Below are positions 24,958 to 38,879 of a DNA stretch of 64,000 bases, in pieces (positions within the stretch are counted from its first letter, which is position 1; the number at the start of each line of letters is the position of its first letter). This stretch comes from Elysia chlorotica (taxonomy: Eukaryota > Mollusca > Gastropoda > Plakobranchidae): NCBI GenBank assembly GCA_003991915.1, contig RQTK01000013.1, forward strand, positions 455,895 to 519,894, written 5' to 3'. The translations under genes were made by a program, and so were the position numbers. Under the pieces are notes generated by a model. That model saw only the letters and a list, made by a program, of their open reading frames with translations. It was not told where the DNA came from and made no database searches.

Positions 24958-27900
24958 CAATATTGGTTTGATATCTATTGTGAATAATGAATTTTTTTAA
25001 AGTCAATTATATTTTTGTTTCCATCCTTACCATCATCAGTGTGATTCAAGTGTGTATTCCAAGGTGCAATGGGAGGAGGGTTCATACCAGAATGGGCGTC
25101 TGAGATGTCGTTTCCATATCCAAAGAGACCTCAGTGAAAGTTGTGAACATCTTAAAGACATAAGGGGAGGGCCTGACCATCTCATATTTTTCAGAGGTTT
25201 TGCCTCTAAAGGTAAATTTAGTCAAGCAATGTATGTTTTTTTTGTAATTAATTGTTTCTTTGACATGATCTTTTCTAAAGTTTAAGTCTTTGTATAAAAA
25301 ATGTTACGACTGACAGAACAGGTAGATAAAGAATTTTTTTTTTTTTTTGAATTTCGGATCTCATTTCAAATGTAAAATACAACGTTTATGGATGTAGAGT
25401 TTAGCATTTCCTATCTTGATCAGGCAGGAAATCAATATAAGTATGATTTCTCTGAAGACTAGTAAAAACATACATTGATTGCTATCTCTTTGGGGTTTTT
25501 TGTTGTTGTTTTTTTTTAAATATCATTGTTGTGTTAGTCGGAGTGTCAAATGAAATCACATTTCATTATCTATATGTTTTTATTTTACATTAAAACATTT
25601 GTTATTCTTTTTTTTTCTTCTTTTTTTGTTGTTGTCAAAAACAGCGATTAAGCAAGAAGGTTCTTATCATATTCATCTACTTTGTATAGGTCAAGTAGAG
25701 AGACATGGGCTGGGTGTGAATGAGTTTCCTCATGCCAGTGAGGATGAGGTGGATTTTGCCAGCCCTGGTGACCACAGCGGGAGAGCAAGCTATCCCCTTG
25801 CCAAAGCTCATGGTAGTTGATCAATTCATTTACTATTACAACATTTTTTTTCAGAATAAATTGCTCCTCTATAATTAGTTAATTTTAAAAATATGAGCGA
25901 TTCAGTGTATGCTGTAAACAAAGACAAAAATTGGAAAATTGGATGATCTACTGGTGTACAAAAAGTTAACCCTAATAGTATATTGTTTTCCCACCTGAAC
26001 GCAGGTACCTTTCTATCCCATGTGTCGTACAGAGGAACAAAAATAATGCATTCCAATCCGTACATCTTAGAGTACATTTAAACCCCATGTTCTGTTGAGA
26101 GGAAATAATAATATATGCACATCGGCATGTTGGGGATATATTTCGCCCCCATTCACTTCAAACATTGTTTCCACAGACTTCATGAATCAAACTTTCTTGA
26201 TCTTTGTTGCCGATTTGTTCCCACTTTCTCAAGGAAGTGAAAGAAAATTTTCTTATATAATAATATACGATTAGGAAGAATCAGTATTTTTACTTCTTTG
26301 AAGAGTAGAGGTCAAAGATGACCTCGGTTGTCAAAAATATATGTTTAGAAAATGGTCGATAGTCAGTATGGTATTTAGCCTTTTGCTGCCAGTAAGATGG
26401 AATCATTTTGGAGTTATGAATGACTGAGGAATACATAAAGTTTCAAAAATAAATTCCTACTGCAAGTTACGAAGTATAGTAAAAAAAAGAATAGCTGACT
26501 GCTGGGATCGAAAATTACCCCCAACGTACAATTAGGGTTAAATCCATATAAAATCACATGTATCCAATTGTTTTATGCTTATTTATGAGTAATAAAAAAT
26601 TGGTTGATGGGCTACGTGGCTCTCTACTTTACAGTGACAGTCTGAAATCGCTCATTAAATTTCTAATTTTTCCAAGATAAGTATGGTTGGTTTGCTGTCC
26701 ACAGCACATGATATCATTATGCCTTATTATCTGATTACATGCAGATAAGTAACTCAAAGTAATCTTTTGTTGTTTTTTTGTTTTTAATTTCTTCTTTTGA
26801 TTCTACCTCATTTTTCCCCCTTGGAAAAAAAAAGCATCAAGATTTAGGTGTGACATTATTCAAATCAGAACAAAAAAAAATGTTAAAGAATCACTGAACA
26901 AAATAAGTGTCTCGTGCCCCTGCCATGCTGAATTAGTTTTACATATATTTTTATTCCAATTTGTTTTCACAAATATACTTTTCTGGGTTTTTTTATTGAT
27001 GATTTTATCAACTGCTTTCTTTTGCTTAGTTTGTTTGCCCTATTTTCTTGTTTCTATGTTTTCTGACTTTGAAACCACAAATTTCTTTTTTCTTTTTTCG
27101 AAACTACTTATCAGGTTGCTTGATGATCATTGCCTGGGTTTTCTTTGCTTCTGTGGCGTTGATTATGAGCAAGTATTACACAACCATGTGGCCCAATAAG
27201 CGTTCCTATAACCAACGCTACTGGTTCATCGTAAGTACAATTAGTGCATATCAGTATGTACATGTGTCTATAAGCATGAAAGTTATGAAACAAATATTTG
27301 AGTCTTTTTTCTTATTTTGTTACAAAAAAATCCCCCAGTCTTTAGTCGTATGTATTCATGACAAAGAGTCCCGTAAAGAATTCCTAGTAGTTCAGTTTCA
27401 TCTGGATTTTACTCAAGTTTTTATAAGATACACTGGTAGCTACATTCTCAATGTCTTGCAAAAATCTTAAGAGCTTAAATAAGTATTCCAATAGTTTATT
27501 ATGTATGTATCAGAAATGAACAGTGTATAACATCACTGTAGCCAATTTAGTAGTAGTTCATGATCTTTGGCTAAAAATAAATAAAGACTTTAAATGAATG
27601 TAAAAAATAACACCTTATACTTTGTTCAAAATCCCTGCATCTAATGCTTTTTCCCTTACGATACCCATTTGTACAATAACAATTAGGCTCAGTCTGATGG
27701 TGACTTCTGTGCATAATGGTGATTGTTTTCTTTTCAGGTTCACTTTAACTGCATGGCCCTTATGTTCATTTTCTCCATCATTGGGATCATCCTTATCTTC
27801 ATCGAGGCTGGAGGCTATACTAAGGTAAGGATATGAATGAGAAACTTACCTTTAAAAGTTTGTATATGTTTGTTGGTAGTAGAGAGATCAGTATCAATAA

Positions 27901-30900
27901 AAAAAAAAGCATCCTGTAAGTCATTGTTCTTTTCCATACAAAGGAAAAAAATAAGAACTCGAAAAGCATTAACAAGAAGGCATTAAGGTAGGAATATAAT
28001 AGTTAATTTGGATTCAGTGGAAATATCTTAGAAGTTTTTATGTTTTAAATCGTATTAGATTTTTCTTCTTTTTTTTGTGTGGTAAATTTTCAAGATTCAT
28101 GATTTAATATTTAATACTATAAACATAATTATTATCCCTTAGAAACAAACAACTTAATACATGTCTCCTTTTTCTGTTGTTTTCCTTTTGAAGGCCCCTC
28201 ACCTGCCACTGAAGGCCCACCCTATCCTTGGCATCATCATCCTGATCTGCATTCTTATCATTGTAAGTTGAGGAGAACATATTTAATGATTTCCTGCTTC
28301 ATTTCTTTTTGTGTGAATATTTACCTGTGATGAGTTAAAATCAAGCTGCATTACAGTTGTTTGCATCCATAAATTCATTTGTTTCATGTTCTCATAGTTA
28401 AAATATGGGGTGTAAAGATTCCTTATATATCTAAAAACGATATCTAGAGTGAGTGACAAGTGAAGTAGAAAGACTGAAATAGGCAGTTCAGTGAACTTTA
28501 AAAAAAATTGTGTTGATAAATGTGAATAGAGCAGAAAAATTAAAAATATAACTTTTCCTTGTGATACCACTTAGTTGGTTCTGAAACTGTACTTTTTATT
28601 GTTTTATGGGATTTTTTAGTTTTTAGAATAGCTTTATTTGCCGTCAATTCTGTGGTTTGTCCCAGTTGTTACTTAATGGTATGTGCTTTAAAGGAAAAGA
28701 GTTTAACATTTTTTTTTAATATATCAAAGATGTCACTGAAAAGGAGAAGACATTGCGCGTTGAAGGTAAAAATTTAGACACAGCATAATTTTTGCAGCAT
28801 GATCTGATTTTTTCAGGTACCGGTACATGTATTACTTTACCAACCAATCTGCTTATTCATACTTCCTCAACCTATGAATATCCTTTATCCTTAGCCCATC
28901 ATGGCAGTCCTGCGACCAGCTGATGACAACAAATGCCGCCCTGTCTACAATTGGTTCTATTGGGTCTTTTGGACTATTGCCTATGTTCTTTCAAGTAAGA
29001 CTAAGAGAAAAAAGATGGGCTCAATAATGATGTTTTAGTTCTTTGCTTACTTCACCCAGTACTCTCTTTCTAGGACTTGAACAAGTTTGTTTTTAGGGTA
29101 CGTTTAAAAATCATATATAAGCTATAAAAAAGAATCCCCAATGTTGGTTCTCTTTTATGTTCCTTAACTTTTTGTGAAGGTAAAGAGACACCATTGTTTC
29201 CTAATGAGACACTTAAACTTGCCTTCAAACCATTTTTACATTAGGAAAAGCCTAAAAAATGACCTTCAGTTGTTTTTTTTGTGTTTGCAAGTTCCACAGA
29301 TTTTCATTGGCATGGAATTTGGTAAGGTTGGTGTTCCATGGTGGGCAACCTGGATTCTTGTGATTTGGGTCATCTTCCACATCGCTGTTGAGCTCACACT
29401 TGAGATTCACCAGTGTTGCACCCACAAGAAGAACAAAGGTGAGATTTTGATCTTAATATACAAATATATATACAAGAACTTGTCGCCAACAAATATCTCA
29501 AATAGCAAGCATTCACTAATAATATTAATGCTGGAAAAAAAAGTATTTAAAAGTGTATTTCATGAACAGTTTCAATCAGTTAATCTTTTTTATTTGGCTT
29601 AAAAATTCAATGAATCTTTACCTAAATCCCAATCTTACTACTGACTTTCTTTTCCCCCACTTCCATTCAACCTCAAGCAGATTTTATCATTCACTGTTCT
29701 AAGGTGGTTACTAAGACATCAAGTTAGATTGTTTTTTGTTCCCTTAACAATAAGTTTGCTTTACTGGCAATTTATAAATGTATTATCCATCATCTGTTCT
29801 TGTCACCCTTGAGCTGCAATTTGCCAAAAAAAAATGTTATTGCATATTTATACTTCCATCCTTTTTCCAGAACGGAGGCGGAAATGGGAACAGATGAAAC
29901 GGGAATACCCTAAACAAACTCACCCTGAACCTGAGCCGGCTGTAAGTTGCTTTTTTTTTTTTAATGCTTATCCATACTTTTTTTTTTTATGATAAGACCT
30001 GGCAATTTTTATTATTTGCTTAATTTACCAGCTATGAAGAGTGGACCTTATACTTTTGAATGTCTTGTAAAAATGAAAATTTCTTGTAATTGACTAAAAA
30101 ATTGATTATGATCGATAGGGTCCCGCCTTAATTTGCTAACCTATTGTCGAATTATTCCAGTAATAAAGCTGTGTGAGATCATTTTTTGTTTTAGAATCCC
30201 ATAGAATGGTCGAATGTTTTGAGGTGGAAACTGAAAAGTGAAGTTTGCGGTTATTAGAAAAATACCATTTAGATTTATAAAACAGAAGAATTCACATTAT
30301 ATGGAAAAGGTATAGATAAACACAAATTTCTAATTATTTTTAATGTTACTATGTTACTACCAATATCAAGATATTTGATGAATGTAGTAAGTCATGTACC
30401 ATAAATGAAGCTCTAAACCATGAAGTATGTGTTTAGTCATGCACAGCATCTTGTCATTTTTTTTTAATATAGAGAAATATGATGTACAGCCTACGTCATG
30501 TACAACATGAAGGGGTTAAATTCTACCATCTACATCATCCAAAATCCAAGCCATATTATTTTAAAACTAGTAATTTAATATAGCAAAAATATAAAAGATT
30601 GTATATACATAATATAGAGTTCATAGGGATTCTGTATCAATTGTCACAAGTGTCATTTTTTTAATGAAAAATCATCTCAATGTTCAAAGGTAAAATATTG
30701 ACATTGTAACATTTACATGTTGAATAAAATTCATGTAAAACAACATAAAATTATAGTTTAAGTTCCAATACCATTTTTTTTAATAAATGAAATGTTGGTC
30801 TCATTAGTCAATCATCCATAAACAGAGAGTTATTTCGCAGATCTCTGTTTATAGATTTTCGACCAATCAAGACAGACCTAAGATTTTAATTATTTTTCTA

Positions 30901-31116
30901 GTTTGGGAGCTGATTTCTTTTCTTTTCAATAATTTTTTTTCCTTTTTTGTCATATTATTAATTAAAAACACATATTTTCATAGTTTACAAATCAATGCCT
31001 TCTATCTGTATTTTGTTAAACAGGGACGTCGTTTCAAGCGTTTCCTGTTGTGCCTTCATGTCTGTTTCACGGCTCTGGTTGTTCTCATCATGGTGATCAT
31101 CATTGCCGTCTCTTAG
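20889..31116 (+). CDS. FRRS1: Ferric-chelate reductase 1-like protein (Reeler-DOMON-cytochrome b561), 15 exons, 646 aa
   Basis: Exons: 20889-21108, 21401-21573, 22156-22244, 22526-22625, 23888-24091, 24478-24609, 25040-25211, 25645-25812, 27115-27230, 27738-27824, 28194-28262, 28895-28994, 29292-29438, 29871-29941, 31024-31116. All introns are GT-AG and the phases close, with stop TAG at 31114-31116. Residues 1-26 form a signal peptide. Residues 27-190 or so are a Cys-containing Reeler domain (KVGGPNPQKMP, PPHAYRAFVIGAY). A DOMON domain follows (about 195-365), then five or six membrane helices of a cytochrome b561 domain (about 415-600) and a last C-terminal helix. Family members are transmembrane haem oxidoreductases that reduce ferric iron or monodehydroascorbate. 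Haem-ligand positions are H419 (AHG), H460 and H496 (AHP). The fourth expected His is Tyr532 (NWFYW). Vertebrate FRRS1 is about 590 aa. The family is certain; the exact orthologue is less so. Confidence 0.9.
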
Positions 31117-32192
31117 ACAGATAGGTCAAGAATAACAAGTCTAGGGAGAATCTACAAATCAAGCATTTAGAAAATTAGGTTAATTTGTGCACTAAAAATG
31201 TGTTGCATGCAATCTGATCAACCTTAAAAAAGGGTGAGCACTGAAATTTCATTTAATTGCTTTGCTGAAAAAAAGTATTTGAAGGAAGTCAATGCATCTA
31301 GAACTTTCTTGTGCAAATTTCACAACAGTGCTCTTGCTGTATACATTTGCTGTTACGCTTTGGTTTTTATGAAAACCTGAAGCTTACTTGCCTTTAAGAA
31401 CTTCATTTTTACTTTGCATTGCACATTTTTTAGGCGAGTCTGTAATATTATTATATATCCTTAGGGAAAAAATCAGTTTAGTTTAATCAAATCCAAAGAA
31501 TAAAAAATCATTGATTTTTCATACAGAATAAAATTTACTGTTATAGGCCTTCAGTTATAATTTTTACAAGCCGAGGAATTGACTTCTTACATTATTTGCG
31601 ATCTAATGAAAATTTTTTTAAACTACTTCCTAATTCCTTCAGGAATTAATAGTAATAATGCAAGAGAATTTTGACTAAGAAATAGTTGAGCAAATTGTTT
31701 GGCTCTAACTTTTAAATATTTGTTTCTAATTTACTTAGAAATTTTATTTATCAAGCCCTTGTTTATGGTTGTGGAAGTTTATATCTGACAGTGTAAAACA
31801 ATTTTTAAATTATGAAAAGTGTTTATTATCAACGTAGTGTTATTTCTAAATGCATAGCACATTTTGAAGTTTTTGAAGCCTGGTTGTTTAGTGAAAATTG
31901 AGAGGAAAAAAATTGGACAGTTTCAGAATGACTAAGTAATATGCCGCTACAATTTTTATAAATACCAGATACAATTTTTTTGTTTGTAATGCTGTCATAA
32001 AAAACCACCAATAGCAAGATCACTAGAAACTAGTCCCAATTAGTTATATGCATTTCGAAAAATCTTGTAATCTTGATTTTGAAATTTGATAAGACATGAG
32101 CACTATTCAAAATGTTTAGCCTATGTTCAAGACAACTTTTTTTTTTTAACTTAGGATTGATGTCTCATTAATTTCAGTGTGCTTTAAAGTGT

Positions 32193-32566
32193 AATAAATA
32201 TTCCATGCTTCTAAGTTCATTTATACTTTATTTATAATTAAATTTATATTTTGTATAAATATATTATATGTAGAGAACGGTGTGACGGGATTTTACGATC
32301 TGGTATTGATCTGAAAATGTAGAACCTAATATACATGCATGACTTCTTTCTATGAGGTGGTATAACTTCAACTCAGGAATGGAATTTCTCTTTTATAGGT
32401 TCTGAAATCATGGTCAATATTTTTTTTCTGTATCATGGGTTGTGAGAATCAAGATGTGAGTTACTCAAAGTATGTGATAATTACCAAAATCTGTTGATTT
32501 TGTGTCACTGGCAATTTGGCATCTACTGTTATGTGGCCTTTCTGTTTTTTCTAGATGAGCAATAAA
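32193..32566 (+). terminator. Candidate polyadenylation signals of the FRRS1-like gene
   Basis: AATAAA occurs at 32193-32198 and 32561-32566, 1.1 and 1.45 kb past the stop codon. The AT-rich stretch from 31117 to there is most simply its 3' UTR. Which signal is used cannot be told from sequence. Confidence 0.4.
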
Positions 32567-32599
32567 TGTTTTAAAACATTGTATACACGATTATTAAAG

Positions 32600-33220
32600 T
32601 AAGATTATCCTTTAACAAAAGGAATTCCTTAACAATATAACTGACAGTAGCATATACCAAATTTCTGCTTCACTCTTTTATTTAAAACATTTATATTTTC
32701 TATGTTTCACTGGTGCTAATTTTTTATGAGAGATATTTATGGTTCTCTGCTTCTTATTGTAAAATTTGTCTACTCTATGTGTATATAATGTTTTTAATTT
32801 CATTGAATTGGTCAAGCCTTTCCTCCCCTACCTTAGAGAATTATGGCAAGGGCTGCAAAGCAATTTTTTTTCCTTTTAAGTAATTACTCAAAATGTATAA
32901 ACAACTTCGTATGCATGAAAATGACTGTCTCCTCTTTCAAAGTTGTGAATTCTTTTACAGTAACAAAGTATAAGCACAAGAATAAACTATGTAAAATGTG
33001 TGATCTTAATGCAGTACACCTTGGATTAATGCAAACTGGGAATCAAAGAATATCCCACAATCAACAAACCCCGATTTTTCTTCTTCGTCATAAGTAAACT
33101 AGCTTTCATCCAAAGAACTAATTTCATATTCCTTCTTGGATCCAAAGAACTCTTAAAGTTAAACTATAAAAGATCTGCAGGCCAGCTTTCAAAGGACGAA
33201 AGTTCCATAACTGACATCAT
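32600..33220. other. Intergenic, no recognisable feature
   Basis: AT-rich. An 84-codon frame (32843-33097) has no recognisable domain. Confidence 0.4.
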
Positions 33221-33500
33221 AAAGTATACAAGGGAAGGGTTGGCCAAAGAGTTAGAAATTATGAGCAAAAAATGGAGAGCAAAGAGTTTAGATCAAAGAG
33301 ACATAACTGCCAGAATAAAAATGTGGGTGTTCGTGTATGGGAAGGAGGAGGCAGAGGGAAACCTGTAGGAAGTGGGTGGGCGAGGGGAGGGGGGTTGTGA
33401 TTGACTCAATACACTCTTGGCACCACATATGTACCATCAATATAGATGGATGCGCTGTAGTGGCAATACTGAGCTGCATATGGCTTCAGCGAACTATTTA
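33221..33500 (+). repeat. Diverged dispersed repeat, copy 1
   Basis: Alignable with 36205-36520. Shared blocks include 'gttggccaaagagtta' with 'gtgggccaaagatta', a G-rich middle, and 'gatggatgcgctgtagtggc' with 'gatggaggcactggattggc' followed by 'atggcttcagcg' with 'atagcttcaacg'. Class unknown; no coding capacity seen. Confidence 0.55.
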
Positions 33501-36204
33501 AAAAAAATGGTCTATTTTTTTTAGCCTGAAGCGTACTGTAAACATGAAAATAAATCAAAATCCAATGTGAAGTTCTAACTTCAGAATTCAAATAAATAAT
33601 ATTGATCATTAAAATTATTTTTTATTACCCTGAAATATTTTCCTGAAGGAAGGGTTACCTTTACTGCTGATGAAATCTAAGCATTATGTTATAATCTTAA
33701 ATTACATTTTAATGAATATTGAATCTCACGGTAATGAATCTGATGTGCCTTAACTCTGATATGTATAATTGTTGTAATGAGCTTAGTTCAAATTTTAATG
33801 TAAGTCTTTCTGGTCTGTCAAACAAAAGCCTTGTAAAATCCATATTTGATATCCTTTTAGAAAGAATTTTTTTTAATGAAATAGAATGATCCGGATATTT
33901 TTACACTAGCACTAGCAATTTTTATACCTTATTATTTTATATCTCACAAAGTTTATACATTTAATATTGACATGAAAGTGTGCCAGCATGGATCTTATTA
34001 TACAAATATATACTGTAAACGCTTCCATTGTCTATTCTTTAGTTGAAAATAAACCACTCTTCATTTCATTTTTCTGTTTCTCTTTATTTCTAGATTCAGT
34101 GAATTTGAAAGGTCTTATATCAAGTGATAATTATAGCCTTGCAACACTGAACCAGGCTAATAATTATACTTCATGAATTTCTTGCGTCAGTGATACCAAC
34201 TGGATTATTTTTTTTTTACTGAACTTTTTTGCGTACTGGTACAACGGTGTACCTACCAGATTAAGAATCTTAAAACACACTCCAAATTAATATCAGTAGT
34301 AAATTAAAGCAAAATAAAAACGATGTATTTCCCAATCAAATCAAATTTATTAAGTCTATTTGTATGCTTAATTCTAATTGTATTAGGAGAATTTATACAT
34401 TGGACATGATCAATAAATTCCATCATGGATCGCACTTTATTTCTAGATTCTAATCAATAACTCATGAAAGTCTAGAATCGGGTAGAAACAAGATTTACAT
34501 ATAGTTCTAGAAATAAGATCTGCACGAAGTCCTTAGATCTTAATACTCCTACTGCCTTATTTTAGACCTTGCCCATGTATGTGCAGTGCACTTTAGTTTA
34601 AATCACACAAAATTAATCCAATTGAAGTCTTGGATCAAGATTAGTTTTCACATAAGCTTAATAGTGATATTCTGAACTCAAATCGAATGGTCGGATGTTG
34701 GTACTTTGTTAATTAATAACGCATGCTCAGCGTTGTTCATACTTTTTCCAGTTTGATTATTACGTTAAATTGCTTTTCTCGTTTCAAAGCATGGCTGCAC
34801 TAAGACTGACAGAGACTTTGACGGACCTTCAAAGAACGCAGACCAGTGATTTTTTGTTAAGGAGCATTGACAGACTTTTTTTTTTTTTTTACGCAATTCT
34901 GTAAATTTACAGAAAATTGGTAGCACTGTTGTGTGAGTAGAAGCATACCACCAGTTTTTCACAGGTTCACCCTGTTTCAACTGTGCCTTACGTTTATCAC
35001 TGACACTCTTTAAAAGAGTAAATGAATTATTATTGATTGGTTGTACAGTGGTCTCCGCCTAAGAACCCAACCCTCGGGAGACAAGAAAAGTGGGTTCTTA
35101 GAAAATGGGTGTTCTAACGGGAGGTGAAGAAAATGATGCATATTTGCAATGTACCTTCTTAAAGTAGCCTAAGGTAATAAAATGATTTTAATGAAGGATT
35201 CAATTAGAATTGTACATGTAATGTACACCCATTATGCCTTAGCTGCAAATAACATTGAGCACGGAAATCAAATTGATTATACATTTGCTGACCAACTATT
35301 TGGGTGTAATGTTGAAGTGTCCCATAGTACTACTAGATTTTCATCAATCAGTGCCTGATGATTCGCAGTGACTTATTTCTCCAGGTAGGACAAAAAAATG
35401 CGAACACTGCTTGTTAATATATATGTCTAATTCTCTTTAAGGGCTACTAATTGATTTCAGAACACCCAAAAATACTTGAATACTAACAATTCGTGACTGG
35501 CCAATTTTACAAGCACACCTAGATAAATCTTGAAAAGCTTAATATCTAGATTTAAGTAGTTTTACAGTTCTTTATTTCTGCCTGTTAAGTGTGAATTGAT
35601 CTTGGAGGCAGCAAATGGTTGACGCAGTATTCATAGGGTGATCCAATTTTTGCAGCTTAACATGAATCGAGATTGACATATTTAATTTTACTTTGTTAAA
35701 AAGTCAAATTACATATAGTTGTCAAATTTGACTTGATACCTAAAGAGGCATTCCTATCAGTTGTTCGAAATTTTTATAGTGTAAAGGAGAGGGTTAAGAT
35801 GGCAAAATGTGTGAGAATGAGGAAATAATACTTGCCCTCATTCAGTTTGTGTATTGGTTATTCACATTAACACCTAACACCAGTAAACAAATACACACAA
35901 TTTGAAATATAAATATTCAATTGTAATCAAATTGACATAATTATAGTACAAATCGAATGCAACAAACTTGGAACTCAGAAACACTCTACAATAAATTAAA
36001 CTAACAGAAAAAATCTCCACTTTTCCTTCTTTCTTTATAAACTATCTTTTATCCAAAAATAATCTCATACCCGCCCTCACAAAGTTGCTACATGTATTTA
36101 TTTAGACACTAGTTGAAATCAAATCAAAAAAATTATTTCTTTGTCAAAGAATTATAGTTCTACAAGCCATATATGAAAAGAAACATCTTTTACTAAGTGT
36201 ACAG
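33501..36204. other. Intergenic, mostly unrecognised
   Basis: No coding exon recognised. At 35045-35130 a segment starting 'tacagtggtctccgcctaag' resembles the terminal repeat of a Tigger/pogo-type MITE (TA target plus CAGTG), but no matching inverted end was found. An ATG-initiated 44-codon frame at 34791 runs into a poly-T tract and has no support. Confidence 0.35.
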
Positions 36205-36520
36205 TGGAAGGGGTGGGCCAAAGATTAAAAAGTGATGAGCAGCGAGGAGAGAAGGCAGCCAACAAATAACCAACCAGCATGATAGGACTTGGAGATCATT
36301 GCTATACCTTCGAAGCTGGGATGTATGTGTGGTTAGGAGAGGGAATCACAGGGAAAGTTGCACAGTGTACCATGTATAGTTATGTAGATACACTGGTGGG
36401 CGTATGATTAGCTCAACAGCATACAGGTACATGAAACATAACTATGTAGATGGAGGCACTGGATTGGCAATAGGTGTCATATAGCTTCAACGCACCTTGG
36501 ACTCAATAAACCATTTAAAT
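36205..36520 (+). repeat. Diverged dispersed repeat, copy 2
   Basis: Second copy of the unnamed repeat at 33221-33500, in the same orientation and about 3 kb away, with many substitutions and indels. Confidence 0.55.
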
Positions 36521-38590
36521 ACAGTAGCTAATAAGTAATTTGTTAAGTCCATGGCATACTTTATATCTATAGATTTAAGACTGTTTTATTTCAAACAAAA
36601 TGGCTAGCTAGTCCTCTAGATTCTTGTATGACAAATAACCTTTTCTAATTCTTATCTGTGTAGATCACAAGGCAGTAGACACTCTTCCAACTCATTATTG
36701 CATTTTTGGATAGTCCCAGGATTCTTTAGATTTGTTTTTCTTATCATGGGGAAAACAAGAGTTTTTAATGAGAAATTGTATACTGCACACATATTGCTTG
36801 ATTTGAAAGTTAAATTAACACAGGGAAAAATGTTTAGGGAGGGATTTCAATGTTTGAGTCTGAGAATATAATTTAGGGAGTTTATGTACAATCCTTTTTC
36901 TTTTACCTCGAATCAATTTAAAAACCACTATTCCTATATAATTTTCAATAATTTCATAACATTCACCAACGGCCAGTTCAGAAAAATCTATACTTCTAAA
37001 ATTGACACTTTCAAAGATAAATATACCATTTTGATTGAGAGAGAGGCTAACCCTTGATAAATTGCTTAAAATTACATACACATCAAAATTAAGAGCAAGG
37101 AGAGAAAAGGTTGAATTACATCAATGACTGACTACTAAGAAGGCCCACCGAAACAACAAGGACAGCCGAAGACAAAGGATTTTAAGTTTTAGACAGAGAG
37201 TGCAGGAGGCTATGTCTTAGACAACAGACCAACCAGCATCAAGATGATGATATTTAATAATAATATCATGATCCGTGTCTCAGTCTGCCCTGATTTTGTA
37301 CGGCAGTTAAAATGATTTCGAAAATACCTTTTTACAACAAACAATTAAAACTATCTGATTTTTAGTTTGATTTAGTGATATCAAATGTTTTCTGTGGTTT
37401 GAGGACATTCAAATTATGTGTAACTGTAAAGTATCATCATCAACCCGGTTTGTCTGTGAAAAAGAAAGTAGTTCTCCATTGACTTTTTTTTATTATTCCC
37501 AATCCCAGTCCATAGAATTGAAGTTGCTGATGTTTAGCAGTTTGGCCTTAAAAATTGCCAATGATGATGGCAAGGTTTCTAGTGTTTACAGAACTTTTAG
37601 ACTGCATACAATTGATTGTAAAATTGATCTGTATTCTCTTCAAGGTGTTCCAATGTCAGGGCATAAACTTGAAGATGTAATTATTGTTTTTACAGACTTT
37701 GTTTCTAAATAACAATATAATCATCACTTTATCAGATACAGCAACAAAGGTTATATTTCAGCTTGTCTCTCTAAAATAAATTGCTAATTGCCACACCTGC
37801 ATCCTGTATACTATACTATTCTGATATGAAATGGATTTTGCACAAACCAGTGATATTTAGTCCTTGGGTTATCTAGTTCTTTTGTCAAGAGGTGCAGTTT
37901 TTCACTTTCTTTCATAGTGTGCATGTTCTATGTTTCTTTACTGGTTGTTCTCTACTTTTTCCTGTTTTAGGAAATCTTGGCATGACAGTTATGCTCATCC
38001 TTATCAAGGCTATACTTCTTGAAGGGTTGCACTTTAGGCTATACTTCTTGAAGGGTTTCACTTGAATCTAATCTTGTCATGTCCAGATGTATTCTTGTCT
38101 GAGGACTCTCTAGAACAATAATAGGCTCCAATGAATGTACATATGTATATGATACTTTATAAATTATGGAATTTCAGTCAAACTTCATAGTAAGGACCAA
38201 CAATGCCAAATTTCATCATGAAACTGTCTCGACAGCTCAACTGAATTTAATAAGACTTTAGAGAAAAGATCTCTTATCATTGTTAATCCCTCAAAAAAGG
38301 AGGGGGAAAAGTACAAAATAGGATTGTGCTTTCAGTCATTTTTTAGCACAAGAAATAATCTGTGTGGGAAAACAATTACCAATGAACAAAAGTATGACAG
38401 AGGATGTTCTAAGTATAGGACATAATTTATACATGTTCATTTCATTCAACAGCATTTTTCACTTTATAGAGCTAAAGAAAAAAACAGCTAGTGATCTTTG
38501 CACAGAAGCCAAACTATAGAAAACAGTAATATTTCTGCTCATGACAGAAGATGGACTGATCTTTAAGACAAATCTCTAACTAACAGGCTC
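36521..38590. other. Intergenic between convergent FRRS1-like and CSN5 genes
   Basis: Two frames of 88 codons (36815-37081, minus) and 98 codons (37416-37712, plus) lack recognisable domains, splice partners and biased codon use. A 33-bp unit starting 'ggctatacttcttgaagggt' is duplicated in tandem at about 38007-38064. Confidence 0.4.
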
Positions 38591-38792
38591 TTTATTGACA
38601 ATGCCAGGCCAAGACCCAACATTTATTTGAAAAAAAAAACATAAACTCAGCTTACAAATCATATTTTCCGCATTATTAGCTTTACTGCAGGCAAAACAGA
38701 AAAAAGTTACACCTGAATTTCTTTGTAAAATACATTATTTTAGTTAGTTATCTTGTCATACAAGATCATGTGTCCAACTCAAAGTCATTCAT

Positions 38793-38798
38793 TTTATT
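38793..38798 (-). terminator. Candidate polyadenylation signal of CSN5
   Basis: AATAAA on the minus strand (TTTATT on plus), about 85 bp past the CSN5 stop codon. A second one lies at 38591-38596. Confidence 0.45.
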
Positions 38799-38879
38799 TA
38801 TCATACCATTCCTCTCAATCACCCCAATCATGGATGATAACAAGCATGCCCACGTTCAGTTTCACATAGTAAAAAAAAC

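Noticed and set aside
34791-34925. Short ATG frame starting MAALRLTETLTDLQ
   Set aside because: Runs into a poly-T tract after about 30 codons; no donor site with a following phased exon was found.
36815-37712. Two frames of 88 (minus) and 98 (plus) codons between FRRS1 and CSN5
   Set aside because: No homology recognised, AT-rich codon use like the background, and no partner exons.
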